Below are positions 1 to 6,833 of a stretch of 7,542 bases of DNA, piece after piece. The DNA comes from Desulfobacteraceae bacterium. GTDB taxonomy: Bacteria; Desulfobacterota; Desulfobacteria; Desulfobacterales; BuS5. The position numbers and the translations under genes are program-made. The DNA lies in NCBI GenBank assembly GCA_030592105.1, contig JAUVKE010000115.1:1-7542 (forward strand), in the 5' to 3' direction. Numbering within the stretch: the stretch's first letter is position 1; every line of letters begins with the position of its first letter. The notes below the pieces were generated by a model. The model saw nothing but the letters and a program-made list of their open reading frames with translations, was not told the origin of the DNA and did no database searches.

Positions 1-110
1 AATTTCTTGAATTTCTAATTTTGCTCCGCCAAAATTGCAAAACTCGCTCGTGCCTCGCTCAAACAATCGCAATTTTTTGGCTGCGCTGCACTAAGAAATT
101 CTACGAAATT
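1..110. repeat. Imperfect inverted repeat downstream of the operon, possible dispersed palindromic element
   Basis: The outer arms AATTTC..GAATTTCT (1-16) and AGAAATTC..GAAATT (95-110) are complementary. So are the inner arms GCCAAAATTGC (28-38) and GCAATTTTTTGGC (69-81). The central loop holds a direct repeat of CTCGCTC (43-49 and 54-60, 11-bp period). This structure, GC-rich blocks inside AT-rich arms and no coding potential, looks like a REP/MITE-type intergenic repeat. It lies 76 bp past the stop of the last gene and could also help end transcription of the operon, although no clean hairpin plus U-run is visible. The element may continue beyond the left edge of the window. That it is dispersed in the genome is inference. 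Confidence 0.6.
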
Positions 111-186
111 TATTAAATACGCTACAAAAACAATTAAACTCCCCTCACGCAAGATTCTAACCGGACATTACTGGGTTTTTATTTGA

Positions 187-1026
187 TTACTCAAAAAACG
201 TAACATTTTTTAATTTCCGTTCTTTTCTGTTTTTAAAAAAATCATCTTGTTTTGCTACCAGATCTTTTCCGTATAAAGCCGCCCCCATGGCACCGGTAAT
301 TAAAGGGTTTTGCGGAACTAATACTGGATGATCAAATTTTTGAGATAACATTTTGACCAGCCCTTTATTTTTTGCACCACCCCCTGTGATTACGATATCT
401 TTATCCAGTACAAGTCTTTTTGCAATTCTGTGAACACTTGTTGCCATGGATTCATGTATTCCGGCAACTAGTTCATCAACAGGTATCCCGTCTGATAGTT
501 TGTCGGACACTTCCTGTTCGGCAAAAACAGTACAGATATTACTTATTTTTACAAAGGTTTTGCTGTCAAATGCCATTTGACCCATCTCCTCAACCCCCAA
601 ACCAAGTGACTCGGCAATAACCTCAAGGAATCTTCCTGTACCTGCCGCACATTTATCATTCATCACAAAATCTATAACACGTCCGTTTTTAAGCTTAATT
701 GCCTTTGAATCCTGTCCTCCAATATCAATAATACTTCTTGCAGTGGGAAAAAGACTGGCCACCCCCCGGGCATGACACAAAATTTCAGTTTTCTGTTTAT
801 CTGCAAAGGGGACATTGATTCTTCCATAACCCGTTGCAACAACACAGGTAATATCTTCAAAGGAAATACCTGCTTTTTCCAGTGTCTGTTCCATCACCCT
901 GTTTGCAAGCTTTCTATGCTGTGCACCGGTGGACCCGATAAAAGTGGCTATAATTTCGGAATCATCCATAATTACAGCCTTGGTCATTGTTGACCCAATA
1001 TCTAAACCTGCGTAATAATTTGTCAT
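187..1026 (-). CDS. ATP-dependent activator (ASKHA ATPase) of a benzoyl-CoA reductase / 2-hydroxyacyl-CoA dehydratase
   Basis: This is a 279-residue member of the BadF/BadG/BcrA/BcrD/HgdC ATPase family. Known members are homo- or heterodimers sharing one [4Fe-4S] cluster. They accept an electron from reduced ferredoxin and use ATP hydrolysis to push it into the partner enzyme at very low potential. Visible motifs are the phosphate-1 loop DIGSTMTK (residues 9-16), ATGYGR (64-69), phosphate-2 loop DIGGQDSK (101-108), NDKCAAGTGRF with cluster ligand C126, and CTVFAEQEV with ligand C165. The adenosine motif TGGGAKN (214-220) and TGAMGAA (244-250) follow, so all key elements are present. Compared with roughly 260 residues in HgdC it carries about 20 extra, highly charged C-terminal residues (KNRKERKLK), and its length is nearer to BcrD. 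It starts 12 bp after the stop of the large catalytic subunit with no evident Shine-Dalgarno, so translational coupling is likely. Only one ATPase is present, which points to a homodimer unless a partner is encoded elsewhere. Confidence 0.93.
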   Translation of the reverse strand: MTNYYAGLDIGSTMTKAVIMDDSEIIATFIGSTGAQHRKLANRVMEQTLEKAGISFEDITCVVATGYGRINVPFADKQKTEILCHARGVASLFPTARSIIDIGGQDSKAIKLKNGRVIDFVMNDKCAAGTGRFLEVIAESLGLGVEEMGQMAFDSKTFVKISNICTVFAEQEVSDKLSDGIPVDELVAGIHESMATSVHRIAKRLVLDKDIVITGGGAKNKGLVKMLSQKFDHPVLVPQNPLITGAMGAALYGKDLVAKQDDFFKNRKERKLKNVTFFE

Positions 1027-1038
1027 GGTAATTTATTT

Positions 1039-2436
1039 TTATACTTTTTTGCTTTTAACATCTGCCAGGGTATCAATAAAAGCATCAATCATGGCCCGTG
1101 TTTCCACTTCGGAATAGGAGCTTATATCGACAATATCACTTTCCATAATTAAGGATGGGACTTCTTTTTTAAGAATCTTCCTGGTCTGCTTATCCCCCCC
1201 TGTTATCAGCACGGGAATCGGTTTATAAATTTTAGCCAGCTGGCTTAACTGCCATGTCAATCCAAGGTGAGCTGTGCGGCAGGAAAAGGCCAAATGCATA
1301 ACAATACCATCAATTTTATAATCTTCTATATACTGAATCAGGCGCTCTAAAGCAGGAACTGAACCGGGACGCTGTCTGGCACGTTCATACCAGAAGGTGT
1401 TAAACCTAAAATGCCGCCATGCGATTCTTTCAATGGGATCATTGGTATCCGGAATATTCAAACGATTCATCGGTTCAATTATCCGGTAGGTAATCTCCAC
1501 CGGAAAAACCGCCCCTTTGCTGTGGAAATAATTAAAATCGTTTAGCGCAAACCATGAAGGAAGGCCCCCTCCCCACATTAAGCGATATTTTTCTTCCTCA
1601 GCAACCCCTTCATTATTGGCAATTTTTTTTTTTAGCTCTTTGTTTAGTTCCAGAAAAAAATCATATGCCTTCTGGGTTCCGGATAAAAATACCATGGGAA
1701 CCATGGTATTCATGGCGTCCCCTGTATCCATGGGAGTGGGGACAGCCCTGCGCAGCTCGTAAGTGTCCCAGATCAGGTCCCAGGTTCGTTCCACCAGATT
1801 AACTGTTTCACTCAATTTGTCCCAGTCCATCTTTGTGCCGGTCTGTTTTTCCATGAACTTTACCAGACCCCTTAACTCCTCCGCATGGTATTTTACATAA
1901 TATTCTTCAACATCTTTTACATTTACATCATCTTCGAAAACCGGCCACTGCAAACCGGTATTATAGATGGGAACATCAGGCATAAATTCCTGGGCGGCCT
2001 GATACCATTTACCCCTTGGATCACAAATGTTTTGTGCGCTTGAAAGCATGAAATCGGGTCTTGCCTGACCTCCCCAGGGCGAATTGGAAGGCATTTCCCC
2101 TGTTTGCTCCCTCATTATATCAAAGCCTAAACCACAAAGGGCATATGTACATAAAGACCGTGAAAAATTAAATTCTTCAGCTTTTTCCAAAAATCTGGCT
2201 GAATCCCGTTTTGCAGCGCATATCCCTGCAAATGATTCTGTCCATGCAGGTGTTACATCCATGGCCCTTATAATTTCATCATAACTTGATATAATAAAAG
2301 AATAACAGGTTGGCCTGCCTTCTTTGTTTGCTGCGATGGGCGCTTCTATATTATGTTTAACAAAGGACGCAACATTTGCTGCGGACTTTGTGGCAGTCAT
2401 TCTTTTTTTATGCTTTTTGATTTTTTCCTTTGGCAT
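1039..2436 (-). CDS. Large catalytic subunit, BcrB/HgdA-like, of a benzoyl-CoA reductase / 2-hydroxyacyl-CoA dehydratase family enzyme
   Basis: This protein belongs to the HGD-D superfamily (BcrB, BzdO, HgdA, HadB), whose subunits each bind an Fe-S cluster and pair with a second, related subunit. I prefer the start at 2436 (465 residues) because a GGAGG lies just upstream. An in-frame ATG at 2484 gives 481 residues but has only an AT-rich tract and no ribosome site before it. Using 2484 numbering, cysteines fall at 60, 89 (ESFAGICAAK), 112 and 117 (LCTYALCG), 154 (NICDPRGKW) and 402 (FSCRTAH). C112, C154 and C402 sit where the family's cluster ligands are expected; that assignment is by motif, not alignment. 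The stretch EEEKYRLMWGGGLPSWFALN (297-316) is typical of BcrB-like subunits. Lengths of both catalytic subunits fit BcrB/BcrC and HgdA/HgdB equally, so reductase versus dehydratase is undecided. The gene contains an 11-A run on its coding strand (1623-1633), a possible slippage site. Confidence 0.85.
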   Translation of the reverse strand: MPKEKIKKHKKRMTATKSAANVASFVKHNIEAPIAANKEGRPTCYSFIISSYDEIIRAMDVTPAWTESFAGICAAKRDSARFLEKAEEFNFSRSLCTYALCGLGFDIMREQTGEMPSNSPWGGQARPDFMLSSAQNICDPRGKWYQAAQEFMPDVPIYNTGLQWPVFEDDVNVKDVEEYYVKYHAEELRGLVKFMEKQTGTKMDWDKLSETVNLVERTWDLIWDTYELRRAVPTPMDTGDAMNTMVPMVFLSGTQKAYDFFLELNKELKKKIANNEGVAEEEKYRLMWGGGLPSWFALNDFNYFHSKGAVFPVEITYRIIEPMNRLNIPDTNDPIERIAWRHFRFNTFWYERARQRPGSVPALERLIQYIEDYKIDGIVMHLAFSCRTAHLGLTWQLSQLAKIYKPIPVLITGGDKQTRKILKKEVPSLIMESDIVDISSYSEVETRAMIDAFIDTLADVKSKKV

Positions 2437-2440
2437 CAAA

Positions 2441-2445
2441 CCTCC
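2441..2445 (-). promoter_or_regulatory. Shine-Dalgarno site deciding the start of the BcrB/HgdA-like gene
   Basis: On the minus strand GGAGG is followed by TTTG and then the ATG at 2436. The spacing is short (4 nt) but usable. The upstream alternative ATG at 2484 is preceded by an A/T palindrome (2486-2502) and no purine-rich site, so the first 16 residues of the longer reading are probably not translated. Confidence 0.6.
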
Positions 2446-2532
2446 AATAATAATATTTACAAACCCGCTGATTTTATTTCCCATGGATTTTTTTAAAAAA
2501 TCATTTTTATAGAGTGATCAGCTGGAGATATA

Positions 2533-3702
2533 CTATTCAATCATTTCAAGAAACGCCTGAATTCTTGTTCTTAAACGACCCATGGTTCCTGCAAAATAAC
2601 CATCTTCAATGTATAAATTCGGCAAATCGAGTGACTCCAGGTAGGATTTTCTGGCAGATATTTCAAATCCAAATGGATCACAGTATCTGTATGTATACAT
2701 TATCACACCATCGATCTTATATTCTTTTGCGTATTTTCCCACATCCCCATATCTTGCCTCCAGATCGTCCTGAAATGTTGTCCCCACCTTATCTCTTTGT
2801 GTTCTGGGGCAATTAATTTTATCAAGATACCGTTTTGCAAGGCCATCCATGGGGTCAGCCGTGGGGTCGACACGGGGGATTAAATCTCTGGTGCCGACAC
2901 AAGTGCTGTCGCATACAACATTACTGCCGCAATCCTCTATGAGAGTTACAATATCATGATTATCCACAGTTCCCCCCATAATTAGTAACCGGGGCAGACT
3001 TTTAATATCAGGCTTTTCTCTTGTCTTGATTTCAGCTATTGATTCATCTAATAATTGATTTGACTCTTCCACAGGAAGACTCATTGAGGCAGAAAGTATT
3101 TTTACCACATCAGACCCGGAAACCAGGGGAGGGTCAGATTTTCTCAGCTCGTACAGCTGACTTACTTTAGCTCTGTTTTCATTATAAAGTTTAATGTACT
3201 TTATAAGGCTTTCATCATTAATTTCAGTTTTTGCAAATTCAGCAAGACTTTTTCTAAAACTGTTTAATTCTGCTTTAAAAAAATCGAGGGATGGACCTGT
3301 GGTCTTACGTGGAACATTTACAAAATGTGAATATTTTGGTTCCAGAGTATATTTCCATACATGGTACGGCGTTGTAATACTGTCACATGCATGGGGAATA
3401 ATCAGGCCGTCGCAAAAATCATATTTTCCCTTAAGTGACAGATCATAACAGCTCCGCACAAAAGGGCAGGCTATTGGTTCAAGGAATCTATCCCCCTTGG
3501 TGACAGGTTCATGAACATTTCCCCTTAACCGTAAAGGGAAAAAACCGGCTCCTGCAATAATTTCAGTGGGAACATATGCACAAAGAAAAGAGATAATCCC
3601 CTTTCCGTCAGATTTTAGCTCCCTTGCTCTGCCGCCGTAATCATTATAGCATTCTTCAACCCGTGCCAGTCCTTTTAACTTATTACCAGTAGTAGCTAAC
3701 AT
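2533..3702 (-). CDS. Small catalytic subunit, BcrC/HgdB-like, of a benzoyl-CoA reductase / 2-hydroxyacyl-CoA dehydratase family enzyme
   Basis: This 389-residue HGD-D superfamily protein is the right size for BcrC/BzdN/HgdB (about 380-390). It forms the heterodimeric catalytic core with the following gene product. The family signature is clear: FLCAYVPTEIIAGAGFFPLRLRG (residues 39-61, C41), ACPFVRSCYDLSLKGKYDFCDG (78-99, C79, C85, C97), HACDS (105-109, C106), and RYCDPFGFE near the C-terminus (C341). C79 or C85, C106 and C341 are the likely ligands of an Fe-S cluster. The function would be electron uptake from the ATPase activator, then single-electron reduction of a CoA-thioester substrate to a ketyl-type radical, by analogy with characterised members. 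A good ribosome site, AAGGAG, lies 10 nt before the ATG. The gene follows the acyl-CoA ligase after an 89-bp gap containing a hairpin. The substrate is unknown. Confidence 0.87.
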   Translation of the reverse strand: MLATTGNKLKGLARVEECYNDYGGRARELKSDGKGIISFLCAYVPTEIIAGAGFFPLRLRGNVHEPVTKGDRFLEPIACPFVRSCYDLSLKGKYDFCDGLIIPHACDSITTPYHVWKYTLEPKYSHFVNVPRKTTGPSLDFFKAELNSFRKSLAEFAKTEINDESLIKYIKLYNENRAKVSQLYELRKSDPPLVSGSDVVKILSASMSLPVEESNQLLDESIAEIKTREKPDIKSLPRLLIMGGTVDNHDIVTLIEDCGSNVVCDSTCVGTRDLIPRVDPTADPMDGLAKRYLDKINCPRTQRDKVGTTFQDDLEARYGDVGKYAKEYKIDGVIMYTYRYCDPFGFEISARKSYLESLDLPNLYIEDGYFAGTMGRLRTRIQAFLEMIE

Positions 3703-3740
3703 ATAAATTGTTCTCCTTACCCGATTTTCAGAGGCGTTTC

Positions 3741-3780
3741 AGGGAGAAGGCCACACCGTCATTAAAAATGTGGCCTCCCT
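3741..3780 (-). other. Intercistronic hairpin between the acyl-CoA ligase and the BcrC/HgdB-like gene
   Basis: GGCCACA (3749-3755) pairs with TGTGGCC (3769-3775) around a 13-nt loop. The stem continues with one A-T pair, a 3-nt bulge and AGGG/CCCT (3741-3744 with 3777-3780). On the minus strand there is no T-run after it, so it is not a standard intrinsic terminator. An mRNA processing or stability element, or a partial attenuator that sets different levels for the upstream and downstream genes, fits better. It starts 11 bp past the ligase stop and ends about 20 nt before the ribosome site of the next gene. Confidence 0.5.
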
Positions 3781-3791
3781 TATTACAGCAT

Positions 3792-5573
3792 CTATCCCCT
3801 AACTAATTCATTGACCCTTCCAGCTTTAATAAAATTTTCTTTTAAGCTTTTGTAATCCTGCTTTTCAAACGGTTTAAAAGATGTTTCATTACGCTCGCGC
3901 CAATAGAGCTGATCCTCCACCAGTTCTTTATTAAAAAAACCTTTTTTTAACTCCTTTGGATTAATTTTGACAGTTTCCGTTTGAGGGAGATCTTTTAATA
4001 TTCGTACAAAATCAGGATACCACTTTTCATTCATATCCTTTCTAGAAATTAAAAAATTAAAAAATTCTACTGGATCGAATGTTTTATCAGCATTTAATTT
4101 AAGGCTTGCCATTACAAGTTCGTCGGATTGATGGCATGGAGCACCATAAACCGAGCAAAGAAAAACAGGGTCAAACTGGCTGATAATAATTTCTATTGGT
4201 TCACTTAAAAAATTTTCGCCATCTTTTCTGATCCAGTCCCCTTTTCTTCCTGCAAAAAACATAAATTTAACCTGGGCACCATTTTTTTCCCCCAGGCGGT
4301 AATATGCTAAATCTCCTGTATGAAACATTCCGTTTTTTGTTTTTTTACCTGTTGCATCCTGGTTTTTAAAATAACCTTCAAAGGAACCGAGCCCTTCAGT
4401 ATTTATAATTTCCCCCACAGCTTCAGCATAATTTTGTAAAACGCCATCATTATCGAATTGTGCAGGAAGGACATCTTCCCCATCTTCTCTTATCAATTTT
4501 ATATTTGGCGGCATTACGCCGACGGAGCCTTCAATATCCCCCGGCAGTTTTAATACAGTGGCACCCCCTTCAGTTGAACCGAATACCTCCATAACCCAGT
4601 CTAATCCGAATCTTTCCATGAAGGTCTTTTGCTCCACCGCAGATGCTCCATTTCCAAGGGCAATACGTAATTTATTATCATGATCAACAAGCCCTTCGGT
4701 TGCGGCCAGAATATAAGCCATGGGTTTCCCCACATAATTGAAAGTTGTTACCCCATATTTTTTAATATCAGGCAAAAAGCCGGAGGCAGAAAATTTTTTC
4801 CTAAAGGCAAACCCGGCACCAAAAAGAAGGGCCGGTATAAAAGAGATAAAAGTTGAATTAGAATGAAAATGTGGCATAACACCATATGCCACATCCTCTG
4901 AAGAAAAACTTAGAGGACCGGCAATTACAGAGGCTAAACCGATGAGTTTTGCATGGGAGTTTATAATTCCCTTGGGAGCACCTGTTGTTCCGGAAGTAAA
5001 AATTATCATCAGATTTGTCAAAGGGTCCACATCTATATCCGGAGGTGAATTAAACAGCTCTCTCCCCAATACTGTTTCTGTTTTTTTAAGCTTTTCTCCC
5101 AAAGAGGTATAACCTTTTGGAAGATTTTTGTTTTTGTCACGGAGATTATTAACCAGTACGTCTTTAGGCTCTATTAATTCAAGATCCCCTATTACATTTT
5201 CAACCTCAGGTAAAAAGGTATTATCCGTAATAAGCATCATGCAATCAGTAAAATTTATATCCCGGGAGAGACTTGCTCCTTTTTGGCCTGTATTAATAGC
5301 CGAAAGTGTGGCCCCGCACAAGGCGCATCCACCAAGTGTAATCATAAACTCAGGATAGTTTTGCATTAATATGCCCACATGGAAATGGGTACAATTTTTT
5401 TTCTCTTCAAAGGCCATGGTGAACATTCTTGCGTATCTGCTGCATAAGGTGAAATATTCATTAAAAGTGAATGTTTCATCTTCAAATTGAAGAAAAATTT
5501 TATCTTTAGTTTCGCTGGCTGTTCCCCTCTCCTTTATGAATTCACCAATATTCTTAAAATCCTGCGAGATCAT
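3792..5573 (-). CDS. AMP-forming acyl-CoA ligase, FATP / FadD17-like
   Basis: This 593-residue member of the ANL superfamily converts a carboxylic acid, ATP and CoA to an acyl-CoA, AMP and pyrophosphate. Motifs in order: P-loop FTSGTTGAPKG (residues 192-202), HFHSNS (235-240), FGSTEGG (A5 motif, 331-337), MFHTGD with ribose-binding D420, and the hinge GRKGDWIRKDGENF (442-455). The C-terminal LPQTETVKINPKEL places the catalytic lysine at K536. The hinge sequence GDW-RKDGEN is the form seen in the fatty-acid transport / very-long-chain and bile-acid ligase branch (FATP, FadD17, FadD6) rather than in typical benzoate-CoA ligases. This hints at a long-chain, alicyclic or otherwise bulky substrate, but specificity cannot be read directly. 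The ribosome site AGGAGG lies just before the ATG. Its place between the oxidoreductase and the reductase/dehydratase genes suggests it supplies the CoA thioester for them. Confidence 0.92.
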   Translation of the reverse strand: MISQDFKNIGEFIKERGTASETKDKIFLQFEDETFTFNEYFTLCSRYARMFTMAFEEKKNCTHFHVGILMQNYPEFMITLGGCALCGATLSAINTGQKGASLSRDINFTDCMMLITDNTFLPEVENVIGDLELIEPKDVLVNNLRDKNKNLPKGYTSLGEKLKKTETVLGRELFNSPPDIDVDPLTNLMIIFTSGTTGAPKGIINSHAKLIGLASVIAGPLSFSSEDVAYGVMPHFHSNSTFISFIPALLFGAGFAFRKKFSASGFLPDIKKYGVTTFNYVGKPMAYILAATEGLVDHDNKLRIALGNGASAVEQKTFMERFGLDWVMEVFGSTEGGATVLKLPGDIEGSVGVMPPNIKLIREDGEDVLPAQFDNDGVLQNYAEAVGEIINTEGLGSFEGYFKNQDATGKKTKNGMFHTGDLAYYRLGEKNGAQVKFMFFAGRKGDWIRKDGENFLSEPIEIIISQFDPVFLCSVYGAPCHQSDELVMASLKLNADKTFDPVEFFNFLISRKDMNEKWYPDFVRILKDLPQTETVKINPKELKKGFFNKELVEDQLYWRERNETSFKPFEKQDYKSLKENFIKAGRVNELVRG

Positions 5574-5646
5574 TTGCCTCCTTTTAATATGAGAATAGAT
5601 CGATGTGGATTAAGTGCCGACAAGGCAGATCAAAGACGAGATTGTT

Positions 5647-6435
5647 CTAAGCCTTATTTTCTATACTATTTATATTTTTAAATTCACCCAGGGGAAATTC
5701 ATCAACCACTTCATTTTTTATCCTCCGGATACTTTCAACGGGTGATAAATGCCAGTTAGGGGGGCATGCACATAATACTTCAACAAAGCTGTATCCTATT
5801 TTGTTAATCTGTTTTTTAAAAGCGGTCTTAATATATTTTTTTGTGCGCGGGTATCCGCCTGGAGAATGGAGTGACCCCCTGGCACTGTAAACAGTTCCCT
5901 TAAATGTTGCTGCCAATTCTGCAGCATGTATTGGATATCCATCATGCTCAGGGTCCCGTCCATTTGGTGTGGTTACTGTTTTCTGACCAATGAGGCTGGT
6001 GGGAGCAAACTGTCCTCCTGTGGTTCCGTAATTGGTATTATTGTACATGATTGTGGTTATTTTTTCTCCGCGGGTCATTGCATTAATAAATCCTCCTGCC
6101 CCGATTGCTGTACAATCTCCATCCCCCTGTACCGTAAAAATAACACTGTCAGGATTTAACCGTTTTATTGCTGTTGCTGAATCAAGGGCACGTCCATGGG
6201 CACAGCTGAGTGCGTCTATGTCCCATGATAATTGAACAAAAGCATGACAGCCCACACCTATAACAGCAATACTTTTCCCGTCTATTTCCAGTTCTTCCAG
6301 GACTTCAGCAATAATTCTGTGGATGACAGTCTCCTGACACCCGGGGCAATACATCATAGCGCCTGGAGGATCTTTCCAGATTTTTGGTTTTCCACAAACC
6401 AGTTTTTTCTCCCCTGCATTTAAATTTTTGCTCAT
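5647..6435 (-). CDS. 2-oxoacid:ferredoxin oxidoreductase, TPP-binding beta subunit
   Basis: This 262-residue protein has the architecture of the beta chain of Vor/Kor/Por-type enzymes, which decarboxylate 2-oxoacids to acyl-CoA and reduce ferredoxin. The TPP/Mg site is GDGDCTAIGAGG (104-115) through MYNNTNYGTTGGQFAPTS (130-147). Cysteines C30 and C33 (YCPGCQE), C63 (GVGCHAF) and C224 or C222 (CACPPNW) match the proximal [4Fe-4S] ligands. The GQKTVTTPNGRDP segment (150-162) is typical of the 2-oxoisovalerate/2-oxoglutarate branch rather than pyruvate synthase, but the exact 2-oxoacid is not determinable. A GGGG-containing ribosome site lies about 12 nt upstream. The alpha subunit needed for the active site is not between this gene and the ferredoxin gene, nor elsewhere in the window. 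Confidence 0.93.
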   Translation of the reverse strand: MSKNLNAGEKKLVCGKPKIWKDPPGAMMYCPGCQETVIHRIIAEVLEELEIDGKSIAVIGVGCHAFVQLSWDIDALSCAHGRALDSATAIKRLNPDSVIFTVQGDGDCTAIGAGGFINAMTRGEKITTIMYNNTNYGTTGGQFAPTSLIGQKTVTTPNGRDPEHDGYPIHAAELAATFKGTVYSARGSLHSPGGYPRTKKYIKTAFKKQINKIGYSFVEVLCACPPNWHLSPVESIRRIKNEVVDEFPLGEFKNINSIENKA

Positions 6436-6528
6436 CAGATTCTATTTCACCCCTTTATTATACAAATCTTACACGACATCATTAATTTATTCCGTGATTA
6501 ACATCTAACATTCTTATGTTATTATATT

Positions 6529-6774
6529 TCACGCAGTAACACTATCTTCGGGCTCTGTAATATATTTATAAACTTCAATTGCATAATGGGGGCACATTTT
6601 GCCGCAAAAGCCACAGGCATTGCATTTATCAGAATCCACCACCTCCGGCAGAACATATCCCATGGGGGTAAACTTGTCCGCTGACATGGCAATACATCCC
6701 TGATTACAAAATTCTTCACAAAGACCACACCCGCAACATTTATTTTCATTAATTATTATTTCTCCCTTTGCCAC
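6529..6774 (-). CDS. 2x[4Fe-4S] ferredoxin-type delta subunit of the 2-oxoacid:ferredoxin oxidoreductase
   Basis: This 81-residue protein has two CxxCxxCxxxC cluster motifs: C13-C16-C19-C23 and C51-C54-C57-C61 (followed by proline). It has two further cysteines, C14 and C27. The size and the spacing between motifs fit the PorD/KorD/VorD delta subunit, which passes electrons from the TPP/beta site to external ferredoxin. It could equally act as the free electron donor of the ATPase activator encoded downstream. The start codon is GTG at 6774, supported by a strong GGGAGG ribosome site 7 nt upstream. It lies 59 bp after the gamma gene and 93 bp before the beta gene. That larger 93-bp gap is where an alpha gene would normally sit. 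Confidence 0.92.
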   Translation of the reverse strand: MAKGEIIINENKCCGCGLCEEFCNQGCIAMSADKFTPMGYVLPEVVDSDKCNACGFCGKMCPHYAIEVYKYITEPEDSVTA

Positions 6775-6781
6775 TGGTCAA

Positions 6782-6789
6782 CCCTCCCT
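6782..6789 (-). promoter_or_regulatory. Strong Shine-Dalgarno site for the GTG-started delta ferredoxin gene
   Basis: Minus-strand AGGGAGGG ends 7 nt before the GTG codon at 6774. It is the reason for choosing this non-ATG start, which also places the first cysteine motif at residue 13 as in other delta subunits. Confidence 0.65.
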
Positions 6790-6833
6790 CTTTAAGGTTT
6801 ACAGGTATGTTATATTTTGAACTGGCAGCAATA

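Noticed and set aside
155..180. Sequence TCTAACCGGACATTACTGGG as a possible insertion-sequence end
   Set aside because: It feels like a transposon terminus, but there is no matching inverted copy in the window and no transposase, so it cannot be supported.
420..993. Plus-strand and alternate-frame reading frames over the ATPase gene
   Set aside because: They lie wholly inside a well-supported gene with intact family motifs, have no recognisable domain and no ribosome sites.
2486..2502. A/T palindrome just upstream of the ATG at 2484
   Set aside because: It is a run of T followed by A with almost no loop, expected by chance in AT-rich DNA; it was used only as evidence against that start codon.
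2514..2816. 100-residue plus-strand reading frame
   Set aside because: It overlaps the C-terminal part of the BcrC/HgdB-like gene, has low-complexity composition and no family resemblance; it is an antisense shadow.
6436..6528. Possible remnant of an alpha-subunit gene between delta and beta
   Set aside because: The 93 bp are AT-rich, and I see no alpha-like peptide in them. Only a weak 6-bp A/T stem (6506-6521) is present.
6522..6749. 75-residue minus-strand frame overlapping the ferredoxin gene
   Set aside because: It is another frame of the delta ferredoxin gene, which has both cluster motifs and a strong ribosome site; this frame has neither.
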